From Argentina anserina (lineage: Eukaryota; Streptophyta; Magnoliopsida; Rosales; Rosaceae), in the NCBI RefSeq assembly GCF_933775445.1, contig NC_065875.1, positions 25,109,555 to 25,173,554 of the forward strand: a DNA stretch of 64,000 nt, written 5' to 3'. The notes under the pieces were generated by a model that had not been told where the DNA came from, did no database searches, and worked only from the letters and a program-made list of their open reading frames with translations. Position numbers and translations under genes: made by a program. Positions within the stretch are counted from its first letter, which is position 1, and the number at the start of each line of letters is the position of its first letter. This document shows, piece by piece, positions 46,448 through 57,971 of this stretch.

Positions 46448-47972
46448 TCAAGTTGATGAGCTTAAGGACTTCTTAAGATTTCTAAGGATGCTCCACATGA
46501 ATGTAGAAATAAAGAAGAGTACAATACCAGTGACAACAGCATATTTGAGACCAAGGTTCACCAGCAAATTTACTAGAAGCCCAGCCAATACAACACCAAA
46601 GAAATTTGCGGACACTGCTGACCAAAATGGCATATCAAGAATAGATGCTATAATAGCTCCTGTCCATGCTCCTGTTCCCGGGAAAGGGACAGCTACAAAC
46701 AACATCAGACCAAGCCATTGGAACTCCTCTACAGGGCCAGCTTTCTTTTTAGCCTTCACAAACAATAAGTCAAGCAACCGAGATGTAGCCTCATTCTTTC
46801 CAGCAAGGAAAGTTGCAATTTTCTTCAAGTAAAGTATGATGATCGGCACAGGAACCATGTTCCTGCAGATTATATAGCTCAAACATTAATAATCTCAATG
46901 GCAACAAAATTACAATTTCCCTCCCCGATTCAGCAGTAAATAACGGCTTGGGCACACAGCAAAGTCACGAATACTTTAACAAGGTAAAACACTGAAACCT
47001 GAAGCACACATGCTTCTCAATGAGAAAAACGTATTAGGACAATGTTGATTATATATGATTCAAAACTTTAGCTGCCATTGATTATAGGATAAGTGTGCTT
47101 ACCAAACAGATACAAAAAAGAATACGAATCAATATAAGCATTATAGCTCTAATTTTACGCACAAAGTACAAGAACCACAGTCCAACATGAAGAAGCCATT
47201 GCATCTCTAACCGAAATGAATCAATATAAGCATTATAGCTCTGGACACTATATAAGAAACTAAACATTGTAGCTATGATCCAAACACACAGTCTAAGCAA
47301 TGATCTCTCAATACTATGGCTCCAATATCACTATAAATAGTTAAATACTCAAAATTTATCAAAAACCAGCAACTAAATCACTAAAAGCAAACTGCTTAAG
47401 CACATCGGCGATACAAAAGTATAAAAAAGATTGAGTACTAACCCAAGAACAGCCAGAACAGTAAGCATAACAGGCTTGAGTTGCAGCCAATAGCCAACAG
47501 GAATAGCCCCACGAAGCTCAATCACCGGAAGCGTAGCCAATGCAAACACCACAGCCTCATCAGGCCAGCCCAAACCCCGAAGCGCATTCGCAATCTTCAC
47601 ACCAAAAGAAGAAGCTCTGATCGAATCAGCAGCAGCAGCAGCATTGGCATCCCCGGAAGCCGCAAACCAAGCAAGTGAAACAGAGGCCCAAAACAACACC
47701 CAAAGCCCAAACTTGACCGGTTTCTCCTCGAAAATTGACAACACCTCATCTTCCTCAAACCCATGAGATGAAACTCCAGGAGGAGAAGCTTTGAGACTAG
47801 GGGCTACTGGTCGTAAAGATTGAAGCTCTGTGAGTCCATTAGAATTGAATAGGGGTGGTTTGGCTTGGGGAGTGAGAGGGTGGGAGTGTTTTGGTGGAAA
47901 TGTGAAGAGGGTTTTGGCTGGAACTAACTTTGATGTTAATGGAGATGCTGAGGCTGATAGAGCTACAGCCAT
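46448..47972 (-). CDS. Small multidrug export-family membrane protein, predicted plastid (At2g02590-like)
   Basis: Two reverse-strand exons, 47972-47443 and 46862-46448, joined GT-AG give 315 codons (314 aa). The first 60 or so residues are rich in Ser, Thr, Ala and basic residues, as in a chloroplast transit peptide. Hydrophobic segments follow (FGLWVLFWASVSLAWFA; FALATLPVIELRGAIPVGYW; LGLMLFVAVPFPGTGAWTGA; ANFFGVVLAGLLVNLLVNLG; VVTGIVLFFISTFMW). The motifs ELRGAIPVG and VPFPGTGAWTG are the signature of the PF06695 family, which is also found in cyanobacteria. Biochemical function is not established. The family name rests on old bacterial annotation, so substrate export is not demonstrated. 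The single intron is 580 bases. Confidence 0.85.
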
Positions 47973-48029
47973 TGCTGAAGTGGGAGATGTAGAAACGATG
48001 GCTTTGAGTTGTTGGCTTTGAGTTCAGTT

Positions 48030-49530
48030 CCTGTGAAGCTGAATTCGGTAGGTGATTGACATGTGGTGGGTTTAGAGTTGAGGATTTATGGGAAGGGTTT
48101 AGGGGGAAAGGAAATTACGGAGAAATGTTTACTGTGTCCAAAAGTGTTTGGTTCCAAGGTTTGGTTTTTGTTTGAGTTCTGGTCGGATGGGTAAGGTGAA
48201 GAAGATGATGAGGAAGAGGGAGCGACGAAAACCAAGTAGGGAGGGAGAACAAACCGAGGTTTTGGCTGGTTTGAGATGAGGCGTTGAGGCTACAATGAAA
48301 TAGTTACCCGGGTAATTGCCCAGTTTCTATTTAAGATTCTTTTACAGTTTTACTTGCACTGCCGGCTATGTGAATTGAGTCTCAGATTTGCTGAGGTTGC
48401 ATCAGCCTCTAAATGTTTGCTATTCTGTCATGTTCATTGTTGAGTTAGAGACTCGAGATTGAAGATTCTGGTTGACGCAGATTACTTATGTTCTACAACT
48501 ACAACTACCTGAAAGAAACTTGCTCTATCCTTCAAAACAAAGGCATTTTGACACTATAAGCTCTTTTCAAACTTACTCTAAAAATTGTAATCAATGTACT
48601 TAAGAATTGTATGTCCGACCATTCGGTTAGAGCTATGCAGTGATGCCATACGAGAATTCATAAAACTTAAAAGTATAGTTAGAGACCCAAACTTAGAATA
48701 TGACGAAATTAAAGGTAGAGATTATTTGGTGGATCTAATTGTACTATTTCCGATACATAGTTAAAATATCAGACTCTCTTCATTGATGCCGTTAAAATTT
48801 AAAAGACATGGAGAGAACCATGTTTTAGATTTAAGTAAACTACTTTTTTAAGGTTTATACATTAGAACAAATTCCAAATCGTGTGAATCAACTTGGGTCT
48901 TGGAAATCTTCATCAAAAACAACTTTGGTGTTGGAATTTACCTAGTCGAGGTAGTAAATAGTAATGACAGAGGAGGTACAAAACGGTCCGAATGAGAAAA
49001 CGATTAGGGGTAAAATTGTCTTTTGCAACCTACTTGATCTTCTCCGGTGATTTTCCAGACATATTAGGCACTTATCTGACGAGTATTGAAGCGTCAGCTG
49101 TTTGCGGCGATGGAAACGTGAAGCTCGTCCTAAAAATGGCCAAATTCAAGCTAGGACGGCCAAAATCCTCCGATCGTTACAATACCGAACTCCAAATTTT
49201 ATTCCTGATACAACCAAGAGTTCCTTTCTTTTTTATTTATCGCTTCATGAGAATACGATAAGCTCCTTCAGAAATTATTGGAAAACAAACCTTTGTATTT
49301 GCATTTTACCTAATGTTCAGGTTATAGTCCAAAGCCAATAATAAAGAAAATAAAAGACAGTTATACCCCTTAGTGAAACACAAAATATACAGTTTGCCAC
49401 CAATAGCACACCAAAACCAGGAGGCTAGCATCAGTCAAACTCGAAAGTCTCTCCGACCAAAAACCCGGGAACTGAAACTCAACTCCTTTGTTTCTCTCCC
49501 AATCTCCTCCCTTAAACCCAACAAAACCCG
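48030..49530. other. Divergent spacer between the export-family gene and the RRM gene
   Basis: It holds two promoters pointing outward. A + frame at 48992-49261 (89 codons) has no recognisable similarity and is probably chance. No repeat was identified. Confidence 0.45.
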
Positions 49531-50212
49531 ATGAACCGCAAGAGAGATAAAGCCTACTTCTCCTCCCGCCGCGCCTCCGCACCAAAACGCCGTCGTCCTC
49601 TCCCCCCTCACGCCGTAGAAGAACCCGAGCTCGACAAACCCACCTTCAAGCCGCCGCCACCTCCCGCTCTCGTCGTACTCGGCCTCCCCCCGGACTCCTC
49701 CGTCCTCGACCTCAAGTCCCGCTTCGAGATCTACGGCCCCATCTCTCGCATCCGCATTGACCGCGACTCTGTCGGCCAAGTGGCCTTCCGCACCGCCGAC
49801 GCCGCCCAAGCCGCCGTGGACGCCGCCCTCGACTCCTCCTTCGGCATTACCCTCCACTCCAAAAAGGTTAATTCTTCGTTACCGAAATTACATCTTTTCG
49901 AGTCTTAAAGTGATATTTTGGTGGCTAAAAGTTTTGTCAAATTTACAGTTACAAGTGCTGTGGGCGACAGACCCTCTGGCACAGTGGAGGAAAGGAGTTG
50001 CGGGTGATGAGGCTAATAGGGAGAAGAGCAATGAGGCGTCGTCGTCGTCGAAGCTTTTGAGGGCCGGGATGCCTCTGAGGAGTCATGGCAGAGGGAACAA
50101 GCTTGCTTCGGCTATAGTGAACCCGAGAGGAGCTGATGAGATTTCTGAGTCGTCAGTATTGGAGGTGCCTTCCAGAGCAAGGGAGATTGTGGCTTATGAT
50201 GACATTCTGTAA
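49531..50212 (+). CDS. Small RRM-domain protein (At1g27050-like)
   Basis: Two exons, 49531-49866 and 49949-50212, GT-AG, 200 codons (199 aa). The basic N-terminus MNRKRDKAYFSSRRASAPKR looks like a nuclear localisation signal. One RNA-recognition motif covers about residues 46-125: RNP2 is LVVLGLP, and the RNP1 position reads GQVAFRT, weaker than the usual aromatic pattern. The tail is LQVLWATDPLAQWRKGV followed by low-complexity Ser and a C-terminus of RAREIVAYDDIL. It probably binds RNA, but with one degenerate RNP1 the affinity is uncertain. The first exon is strongly C-rich. Only 508 bases separate its stop from the ATG of the RCC1 gene on the same strand. Confidence 0.85.
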
Positions 50213-50720
50213 CTTCGTGTTGGGTTTTTAGTGTTTGGACGATTTGGGATTTGTAACATGTTATGGGGTTTTGGGACTTGGGTATAAAGATAGGAACTGA
50301 GAGACGAAACTTGCTTCTAGTTTTGGTTTTTGAGCTTTGTGTTATTTTCTAGTGAATCAAAGAGCCCTTTGTTGTGGATCTACTGTACCTAGTTTACTTC
50401 AAGTAATGCAGTTGTGATTTGTGAATGAGATTGCTCTCTTGTGACATACATATCTGTGGTTTGATACCAACACCAAATGCTAAAAGCTCTGAATCTGAAA
50501 TGGAGGTTTAGGAACAACAATGGAACTGAACCAAGCTGAATTGAGATTGCAGTCTTTCACTCTTTCTAGTTCCAGACATCCTTGTGTGATTGAATGTGAT
50601 CATAAACTTGTTGTCGAAGCCCACAATTATTGGGTTAGAGCCCAAAAATATGAGCAGTCGAACACAAGTACAAAAAGCGAGAGTGAGCGTTGGAAAAGAA
50701 GGAGAGGGCATCCGAGAGTA

Positions 50721-53072
50721 ATGGAAGAGAATGAAGAAAGAAGATTACAGAAGGAAGAAGAAGAAGAGCACGAACAAGTATGGAGTTGGGGGGCAGGAAC
50801 GGACGGGCAGTTGGGCACGGGGAGGCTACAGGATGAGCTGCTCCCTCAGTTGCTTTCTGTACCTTCTCTCGCCGCCGTGGGACCCATCTGTCGCCTCGCC
50901 TGCGGCGGCGCTCACGTTCTTGCCTTAACCTCAGGTGTCTTGCTCTCTTTCATCTAATCTGACTCTGAATCATGAATTTAGTTTGTTAGGGACAGAATAT
51001 ATAACTGGTTTTATTTGAAGGTGGGAAGGTGCTGACTTGGGGAAGAGGCACTTCTGGTCAGCTTGGTCATTCTGAGATGGTCAATAGCCTACATCCTAAG
51101 CTTGTGATGTCTTTGGACACCTACTTCATTACTCATGCTTCTGCTGGATGGAATCACTCAGGTTTTGTTTCAGGTATGTTCAGGAAGTTTACATTAGACC
51201 CTTTGCTAGAGAATGTTGACTGAATCTATAATTTGGTTATGCTCAAAGCCTCAAAGTTTTCTGCTTTTGATTGCTCTGGCACTGTCTTGAATCTGGTTGT
51301 GGTGTGTTTAGCTAAAAGGGAACTTTGCAGTATGGTTGTGCAATTTATTTTGGGATTTTGGCTTTTGTTTTCAGATGCGGGGTATGTTTTCACATGTGGA
51401 GATGGCACGTTTGGTCAGCTCGGGCATGGTGATTACATTTCGCATTGCAGTCCTGTCATAGTCTCTTTCTTTGATAATCGTAGTGTTGAGCAGATAGTCT
51501 GTGGTATGCGCCATTCACTTGTTTTGTTGAAAGGTAATTACAAGTCTGATCACATATAGTTTCAGGCAGACACAATGTTGTAATGAAGTGATGCTGTTGT
51601 ATTTGGATGTTTGTGCTCCATGACATTCTTAAAGCTATTTATTCTTGTATTTCAAGATGAAGTCATTCCATTTCTTCTCTATAGTTTCTTAGTTTTCGTT
51701 TCTTGATGCATTGCTTCATTCTCATCCCCTTAGCTTCCACATGATCATGATGTGTATGCATTGTAGGTGATTCTGGAGATGAAGTTTATGGGTTTGGCTC
51801 CGGGAAGCGTGGCCAACTCGGTATCTCCAAGGACAAGATCAAGTCAATTAGTGTTCCTGAACAAATTGATGGATTTGAAGGTGCAAAAGTTATTAGCGTT
51901 ATGGCAAATGGAGATCAGAGTGCAGCATTATCTGGTGACTCCAGCAAATTTTCTCTTTTTCTGTCATTTATATTTTCATCCATATCTGTAAATCGATCCA
52001 ATCGATGTGAACAGCTAAAAGAATTACAGTGAGAACTTCATCTTCACCTTGAACAGTTGAAGGGAATACAGATGCTGATATTCCATAAAACGTAGCATAA
52101 AACCCTTCTAACATTAGTATTGATAATCAGTTTAGCTTATTCTCTGAGATCCGCTTTTTACCCGTTGTAACAGCTCACGGGCATTTGTATACTTGGGGGA
52201 AAGGGTTTGGTGGCAGTTCAAGTACTCACTCCCCACAGTCTTTACCTACATCGTTAAGGTTTACCAAAGTTTCTGTTGGATGGAATCATGCTTTATTATT
52301 AACTGCTGGTATTTATTATTCTCAACAGCTCTGTTAGTTCATTTGTTTTTTTTTTATATTTCATACTTCTATTTCTCCAATAAGCCATGTTGTTTTATGA
52401 TTAGCCAGACTCATATTATCTTAAACAGGTGGAGAAGTCTTCATGCTCGGTGGAACTCACCATGGAATCCTTGGTAATACTGACAACATGAATCCAGCCA
52501 GGCTCTTAGCAGGTAATACATTTGATTTGATGTTTGCAAGCCAGACAGACAATTTTATTCCTTTTAACTGATCATAACTGGTTTCACTACCCTTAAAAAA
52601 TGGCTTCACTACTCTGATGGCCCCCTAAAATCGAGACAACCACAGTTAATCGTTGTACTCAAATTACTACTGGTCTTAGTTAACTGTGTGATTCTTTGTG
52701 CAGATTCAGGAGAAGCTATTCTGGAAAAAGTCCCTGGTCTTGAAGGGACTAGGAGCATGGACATTGCAGCCGGAGCTGAGCACTCTGCTATTGTAACAGG
52801 TGGATGTTTATTATCCCTATTACTAAGCTTTTGTAATTGATACTTGGATGTTGTCTGATTCTTTATTATGTATCATTGTGATGGCAGTTGATGGAGTAAT
52901 GAAGACATGGGGCTGGGGCGAACACGGTCAGCTTGGCTTGGGAAATACTCATAATCAAACCAGTCCCCGAGAAGTGAGTCTCGGACGCAAATCTCAGAAT
53001 GAAACTGCTGCAATCAAGATTTACTGTGGCAGTGGATTCACAATGGCTGTAAGAACACCACAACTTCCTTGA
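50721..53072 (+). CDS. RCC1-repeat seven-bladed propeller protein (At1g27060-like)
   Basis: Eight exons: 50721-50934, 51021-51173, 51375-51533, 51767-51934, 52174-52308, 52429-52512, 52704-52799 and 52888-53072. All are GT-AG and all introns are phase 1; total 398 codons (397 aa). Seven propeller blades can be counted by their turn motifs (VWSWGAGTDGQLG, VLTWGRGTSGQLG, VFTCGDGTFGQLG, VYGFGSGKRGQLG, LYTWGKGFGG, VFMLGGTHHGILG, MKTWGWGEHGQLG). Such folds act as protein-interaction platforms or exchange factors. The chain of tryptophans that makes UVR8 a UV-B sensor (three GWRHT motifs in a row) is absent; GWNH occurs in only two blades. I therefore do not call it a photoreceptor. The start at 50721 (MEENEERR) is preferred. 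The frame is open upstream to an ATG at 50520, but that stretch looks like leader. Confidence 0.88.
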
Positions 53073-53559
53073 TTACTGCACTTACTGTTATGCTCCCTTC
53101 CCATTTGACCTCCGGCCACCATTTTCAACTGATTCTTTCACATGGTCAACAATAACTAAAAGAAGAGATTAAGAGTCATGCAACTTCAGGAATAGAATTG
53201 TGTTCCATAGTGTGTTCAGGTTCTTAGTGTTAATATATCTGTAACAGTGTTGTATTGTTTTGGCAACAGATCATTAATCTCATACAAACTTTGGTTCTAC
53301 AGCACTCATATCCATCTGTATTCCGAAAGTTGCATCAATTTTCAAGTAATGTTCTCAGAAGATAAAAAAACAAACTAGAATTAAGACAGCTGGATAACCA
53401 TCGTAGTTGAGGTTGAATGATCACCATCCAAGAATCAGGGTGTTACATGAATTCAATGCTCTGTTAGATCTGACTTCTTACACAAGAATCACTAGGGTTT
53501 TTAACTACTACCTACTCGGCCACTCCCCTACGTTAAAGAAAAGTTCTTCTATTGGATGG
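53073..53559. other. Convergent 3' spacer of the RCC1 and PTST2-like genes
   Basis: Only 487 bases separate the two stop codons, so the two 3'UTRs probably lie close together or overlap. No terminator or repeat was recognised. Confidence 0.5.
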
Positions 53560-56494
53560 CTATGTTATAATCAGTCTATTGTTTTTGTATCCATTGTTGC
53601 GAACAATAGGGCGTAGAGGATCAATTCGCCATTCGCCATCAACAATGAATTTGATCTGCAAGGCAAGGTGAAACTGGTCACATTCTTTACTCATATAGCC
53701 ATAAAAGCATGACCAAATAACACTACTGATCTACCTCATATCTACCCGGATACAACTTAAGGCTCGCAGAAAAGATTCCTGTACTGGACCTCTCCATCTT
53801 TCTCTGCAAAGCAATCACCACGGATAACATTTGCTACAATGGAGCCAGTAACAGAGTACTGCCACAAATTATTGAGATCCTAATACTAAGTAATTAAGGC
53901 TTAAAAGTGTAATACCCTTCCAAAATGAAGGCAAAAACACAAAGAAGAAAATAAAATTAATCTATTTAAAGCCTATCTAGCTCTGCTAAAGTATATCAGA
54001 TTTCTTAGATACATGCAATCCTCCCAGAAAGCAAATCTAACACGAGCTAAATGATCAATTGAAGAAGAGATTATACCTGGGTAGCCCAACCATCATATGA
54101 CCCTGCTAATAGCACTTCTGAGGCTGAACTTGTCCAAACAATTAAAGCAGTTCGGAGCAGCCGTAAGGCTCTACGAGCATCATTGACCCTCTTCTGTTTC
54201 TCCTCCACTTTTTTTTGCACATCACTAGTATAAATAGGAAAGATGCAAGTGTTAAAGCAAGAAATAACTGACTTATACTGTTGTTTTCAACATAAAAAGA
54301 AACTCTGCATACATTATTGCCATCGCCATCTTTCCTTCTAGAACAGCTAGCTTTGCACGTGTTGAACGCAATTTGTTCTGAGCATGCATTATTTCATTTT
54401 CTTGAAACTCCCAAGCATCAAAGAGCTTCCGCGAGTCATCAGAGGAGCTTTCATGACCCTGGTGACAAAAAAGAAGTGGGTTTAAGAGAAAGCGTTTAAG
54501 GACATGATGAATTGTGAATGCAACAGGCCCATACACGTGAACTAAAAATGTAGGCATTGTCAAAAATCTGAACTGAAACATGATTCATTAATCACAGGGA
54601 TGTTATGCACATACATGAGTATTCGTTCCCATCTCTTTTGGTGTAATGTTACTAGTTTTCAACCTCAATGAATGAAGTACAGAGGAGAGCTCAGATTCAA
54701 GTTGCTGCATGCGGCTTTGTACTTGTTTGTAATTGATCACTTCATCATGAGAATCTAGATCATTCCTTCTATTTGATTCCTTAGCACCCTCTTTCAATTG
54801 AAGTTTTTCATCTTGCAAAACTCCCTTTGATCCTCCCATCTTATCATAAGAAACTTCACCAGCTGTAATATCAAAAGCTAACGGTCACTTGAACGAAACT
54901 AATAAACCAAAAAGATGCAACAATAAGAAAACAAGTAAAACTACAGGACCTTCAAATTCCAGAGCTGAGGATCCAGCCCTTTGCGTGCTCCAAGTTCTCC
55001 ACATTTCAGGCTTTATTGAATTTGTATGAACATCAGCATCTAAATGAGATCTGCTATGATTAAGCCTGCCTACCGAATCACTAAGGGTGGCTTCACTGGG
55101 GTTTGATGATGCAGGTCTCATACTTCTTGTTGCACCAACTGTCTTTTACAATGTAACAAGCATCACACATTATGTTTTAGAATCTCTACATTTAAAGCAA
55201 ACAATTACATCAAATTCTTAAAACGAAACTATTTCATGCAAGTGCTAAGATGACTGGCTATCATCAGATTGAAGATTCATTCTGTGATAAAAACTTGATT
55301 CAAGACCAAAACATACTCTTGGTTTCACTAGCATATGCTGATAGGATAATTTTTTTTCAGATTCAACTTAGATTACATGAGCATGCTAATTCTGAATATC
55401 TAACATCACCCCAAGACTGATAGGCATGTAGATGGATATATCCGATCAAGGTGGATACACAATAAAACTAAAGAGCTTCACACAGTGTTTTTCCCCTAAA
55501 ATAACACACTATAAGATGAAATAAAGCAAACTTACCGCATCAACTGCAGTGTCAGGATGCCGGTCATGTTTGCTATCATTATTCCCAATGCCAGTGCTGC
55601 CTTCCTTATCCTTCAAAACAAACCCAAGGCTCAAATTTCTTTGCTTCTCCAACCGGTTCAGTATACCCTCGATTCCAGTATCAACCTCAGTTGTTGCAGC
55701 AGCTTCTCTACACATACAAAAAACAGGTCAGATAATACACCACCACAAAAAAAAATACCAATTCAATCAGTTAAAACAGTAGCATCAATGACCACCGAGC
55801 CTCTTGTCCTATGCATTTACACTTTCCCCATCTCAGTCACACAATGATTTCCCTCATCCAAAACAACAGTCACAACTTATCTAAATCAGCACTACTTAAT
55901 AACAAGCTTACTATTCAAAGCGGTACTAACTTTCCTAGCACACACATTTCTCATTTCGGCATACATTTTCGATATGAAAAAGCGATAAACAGAACAAAAC
56001 ACAAACACACAAGTTTTCATCATGATAAGAAATCCTCACAGTGATCTACCAGACGAGGAGGCTGCACACTCATCATCATCAGAAACCCTCAACTCACCAC
56101 CACAGCTCTCATATCCATCATTCCAACTCCTAAACCCAATCTCTTCTTCCTCCTCCAAATTCCAACCCAACGAAAGCCAACCACCTTCCCTCACAATAGC
56201 CTCAACCAAATCCAACCTCCCAGCCTCCACCAGCTCCCTCCTGCTCGGAAAAGCCCCAGGCTTCTCCGACCCCTCCATGAACTCCAGAATCTCAGCTTCC
56301 AGCGCCAAATCCCCCTCCAAATCCGAACCCCTACACCTCCTCCTCGCCGTCCTCCTCCGCAGCCCCACCGCAACCGGAGCCCTGCTCGCCGGGGGCCTCA
56401 TTGCGGTGGTGGCGGCGCGGCGGAGGAGGAGGAGGGGAGGGAAGGGGGAGGGGACTAGAGGGAGGTGGGTTGTTGTTGTTGTGAAGGGGAGCAT
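53560..56494 (-). CDS. PTST2: PTST2-like CBM48 starch-granule protein (At1g27070-like)
   Basis: Eight reverse-strand exons: 56494-56040, 55707-55536, 55142-54950, 54862-54615, 54458-54313, 54224-54077, 53803-53735 and 53655-53560. All phases agree, giving 509 codons (508 aa). A stop two codons before the ATG fixes the start. The N-terminus is a Pro/Arg/Thr-rich plastid transit peptide. A long charged middle contains a coiled coil (about residues 320-430; QVQSRMQQLESELSS, AQNKLRSTRAKLAVLEGKM). The C-terminus is a CBM48 starch-binding domain (about 430-508) with LLAGSYDGW, Trp486 in VDGEWRIDP, and the end NNRLIIT. PTST2 proteins act in plastids with starch synthase 4 and PTST3 to initiate starch granules by supplying maltooligosaccharides. 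The third exon needs the weak acceptor GTAAAAG|ACAG to stay in frame. The gene name rests on memory of domain layout and gene order. Confidence 0.87.
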
Positions 56495-57971
56495 GGCTTA
56501 GGCATTTCGTCGAACAGTTGGTGTGCAGGTTTGGTGAGGCGAGAATAAGAAGTAGTAGAAGAAGAAGGGACGAACAAAAGCACGGGAAAGCGTGGCGTGC
56601 ATTCAATGCGATACCCTCTGTTTGAGTTGTATTTAATTACAGATTGCCGTTTACCTACGCCTTTCATTTTGTATAAGATTCCAGAGTGGTTATACTGAGA
56701 GTGAGAGGTTTGGCTTTTATTTTTTCTCTGTATTTCTCAAGGACGTGTTTGGTTTGGCAGAATTAAGGAAAATAACAAGAAGTGTTTGGATTTTGGACAA
56801 AGAAAACTAAATGATCGATCATTAAGGATGTGTTTGGGATAACTGATAAGACCAATCAAACTTATTAAAGGAACTGACCTGATTAAAGGCAGTTAAATGT
56901 TAGGACTTAATCATTCATCTTCTACATTTCATGTTTATTTTCATGATACTAAATTTGTACCTGTGCGATGCACGTATTAATTTATCGCACGAATTATTAT
57001 ATAAAGATGACAAAAAAAAAACTTTATTTGTCATTACATATTTTATTTTATTTTTTGCAGACTTATCCGTTTTGATTTTTTAATACAATCTTTTTGGGTA
57101 ATTGTGTTTAATAAAAATACATTTTTGGGCAAAACATAATTTGATGTTTTTTTTAATGTTCGCTTTATAGTAGTAGAGATTTGCGATTGCACTCTTATTC
57201 GATAAGAAAAAAAGTTATTTTACTAAATTATTGTATGAATTAATGTACTTCAATCAACACATATATTTTAATATGTCAAACAGTCAAATTTAAGGAATTT
57301 GAAGTCGAAGTCCAACTGATCTACAAGGTCTTTTGCACATAAAATTCAATATACTAGGACAAAGGATAATAAACCAAATAGCCAAACACTAACTAGGATA
57401 TAATTTGGAGTTCAATATTAGGAGTTAGGACAGTGAAACCGGCTCTGACATTTGGAGACTAAGGCAACCATACATGCTAGCTTCCATCTCCAGAGATATC
57501 TAATCTATTCCTCCTATATCCCAATCCTTTTTTATGCAGGAAAACAAGGTTTATCTTTCTCATTTGTCTTGTTTGTTCCTTAACGTTTTGGTCGGCTTCT
57601 AACAGAGTTAGAAGTTTCCGTTCTTTAATTTCTTGAAACTCTCAGTATTGTCCATGCACTTTGTAAAATAACAGGAAAAAACGTTGAAAAAAGTTGCCCA
57701 GACTTCTGTGCCAAAGGTGCAGTCGGCTCCTTAATATGAGGTAAATTTGCATGGTCTTTGTGGACACGTACCATGACCTCGGTAATTTTTCATGCTACAA
57801 GTGTTCAGCTTCACACAACGTGTCCATTATTAGAAAATCACGGCTTACACTTGTAACCCATCCACTATGGAATGTTGATTTACCAACTTTGCATTGATCC
57901 CTGCTTAAATCTGAAGAAGATATACACTAGTTCATGAAGACCTGAGAGTCCAACCATCGAAGCCAGCAAAG
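56495..57971. other. Divergent spacer between the PTST2-like gene and the NPF2 pseudogene
   Basis: It holds the PTST2-like promoter, the Helitron-like element at 56949-57179 and the former NPF2 promoter. Nothing else was recognised. Confidence 0.5.
56949..57179 (-). mobile_element. Non-autonomous Helitron-like element (231 bp)
   Basis: Read on the reverse strand it starts TCTCTACTACTATAAAGCG after a host A. It ends with the small hairpin CGTGCATCGCAC, then 11 bases (AGGTACAAATT) and TAG before a host T. A TC start, a subterminal GC-rich hairpin, a CTRR-like end (here TTAG) and insertion between A and T are the marks of Helitrons. No Rep/helicase gene is present. Confidence 0.6.

Noticed and set aside
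50520..50720. In-frame N-terminal extension of the RCC1 gene
   Set aside because: The frame is open, but the sequence does not resemble the RCC1 fold. The ATG at 50721 gives the expected N-terminus, so 50520-50720 is more likely leader.
50721..53072. RCC1 gene as a UVR8 UV-B photoreceptor
   Set aside because: The three consecutive GWRHT motifs with the UV-sensing tryptophans are not present.
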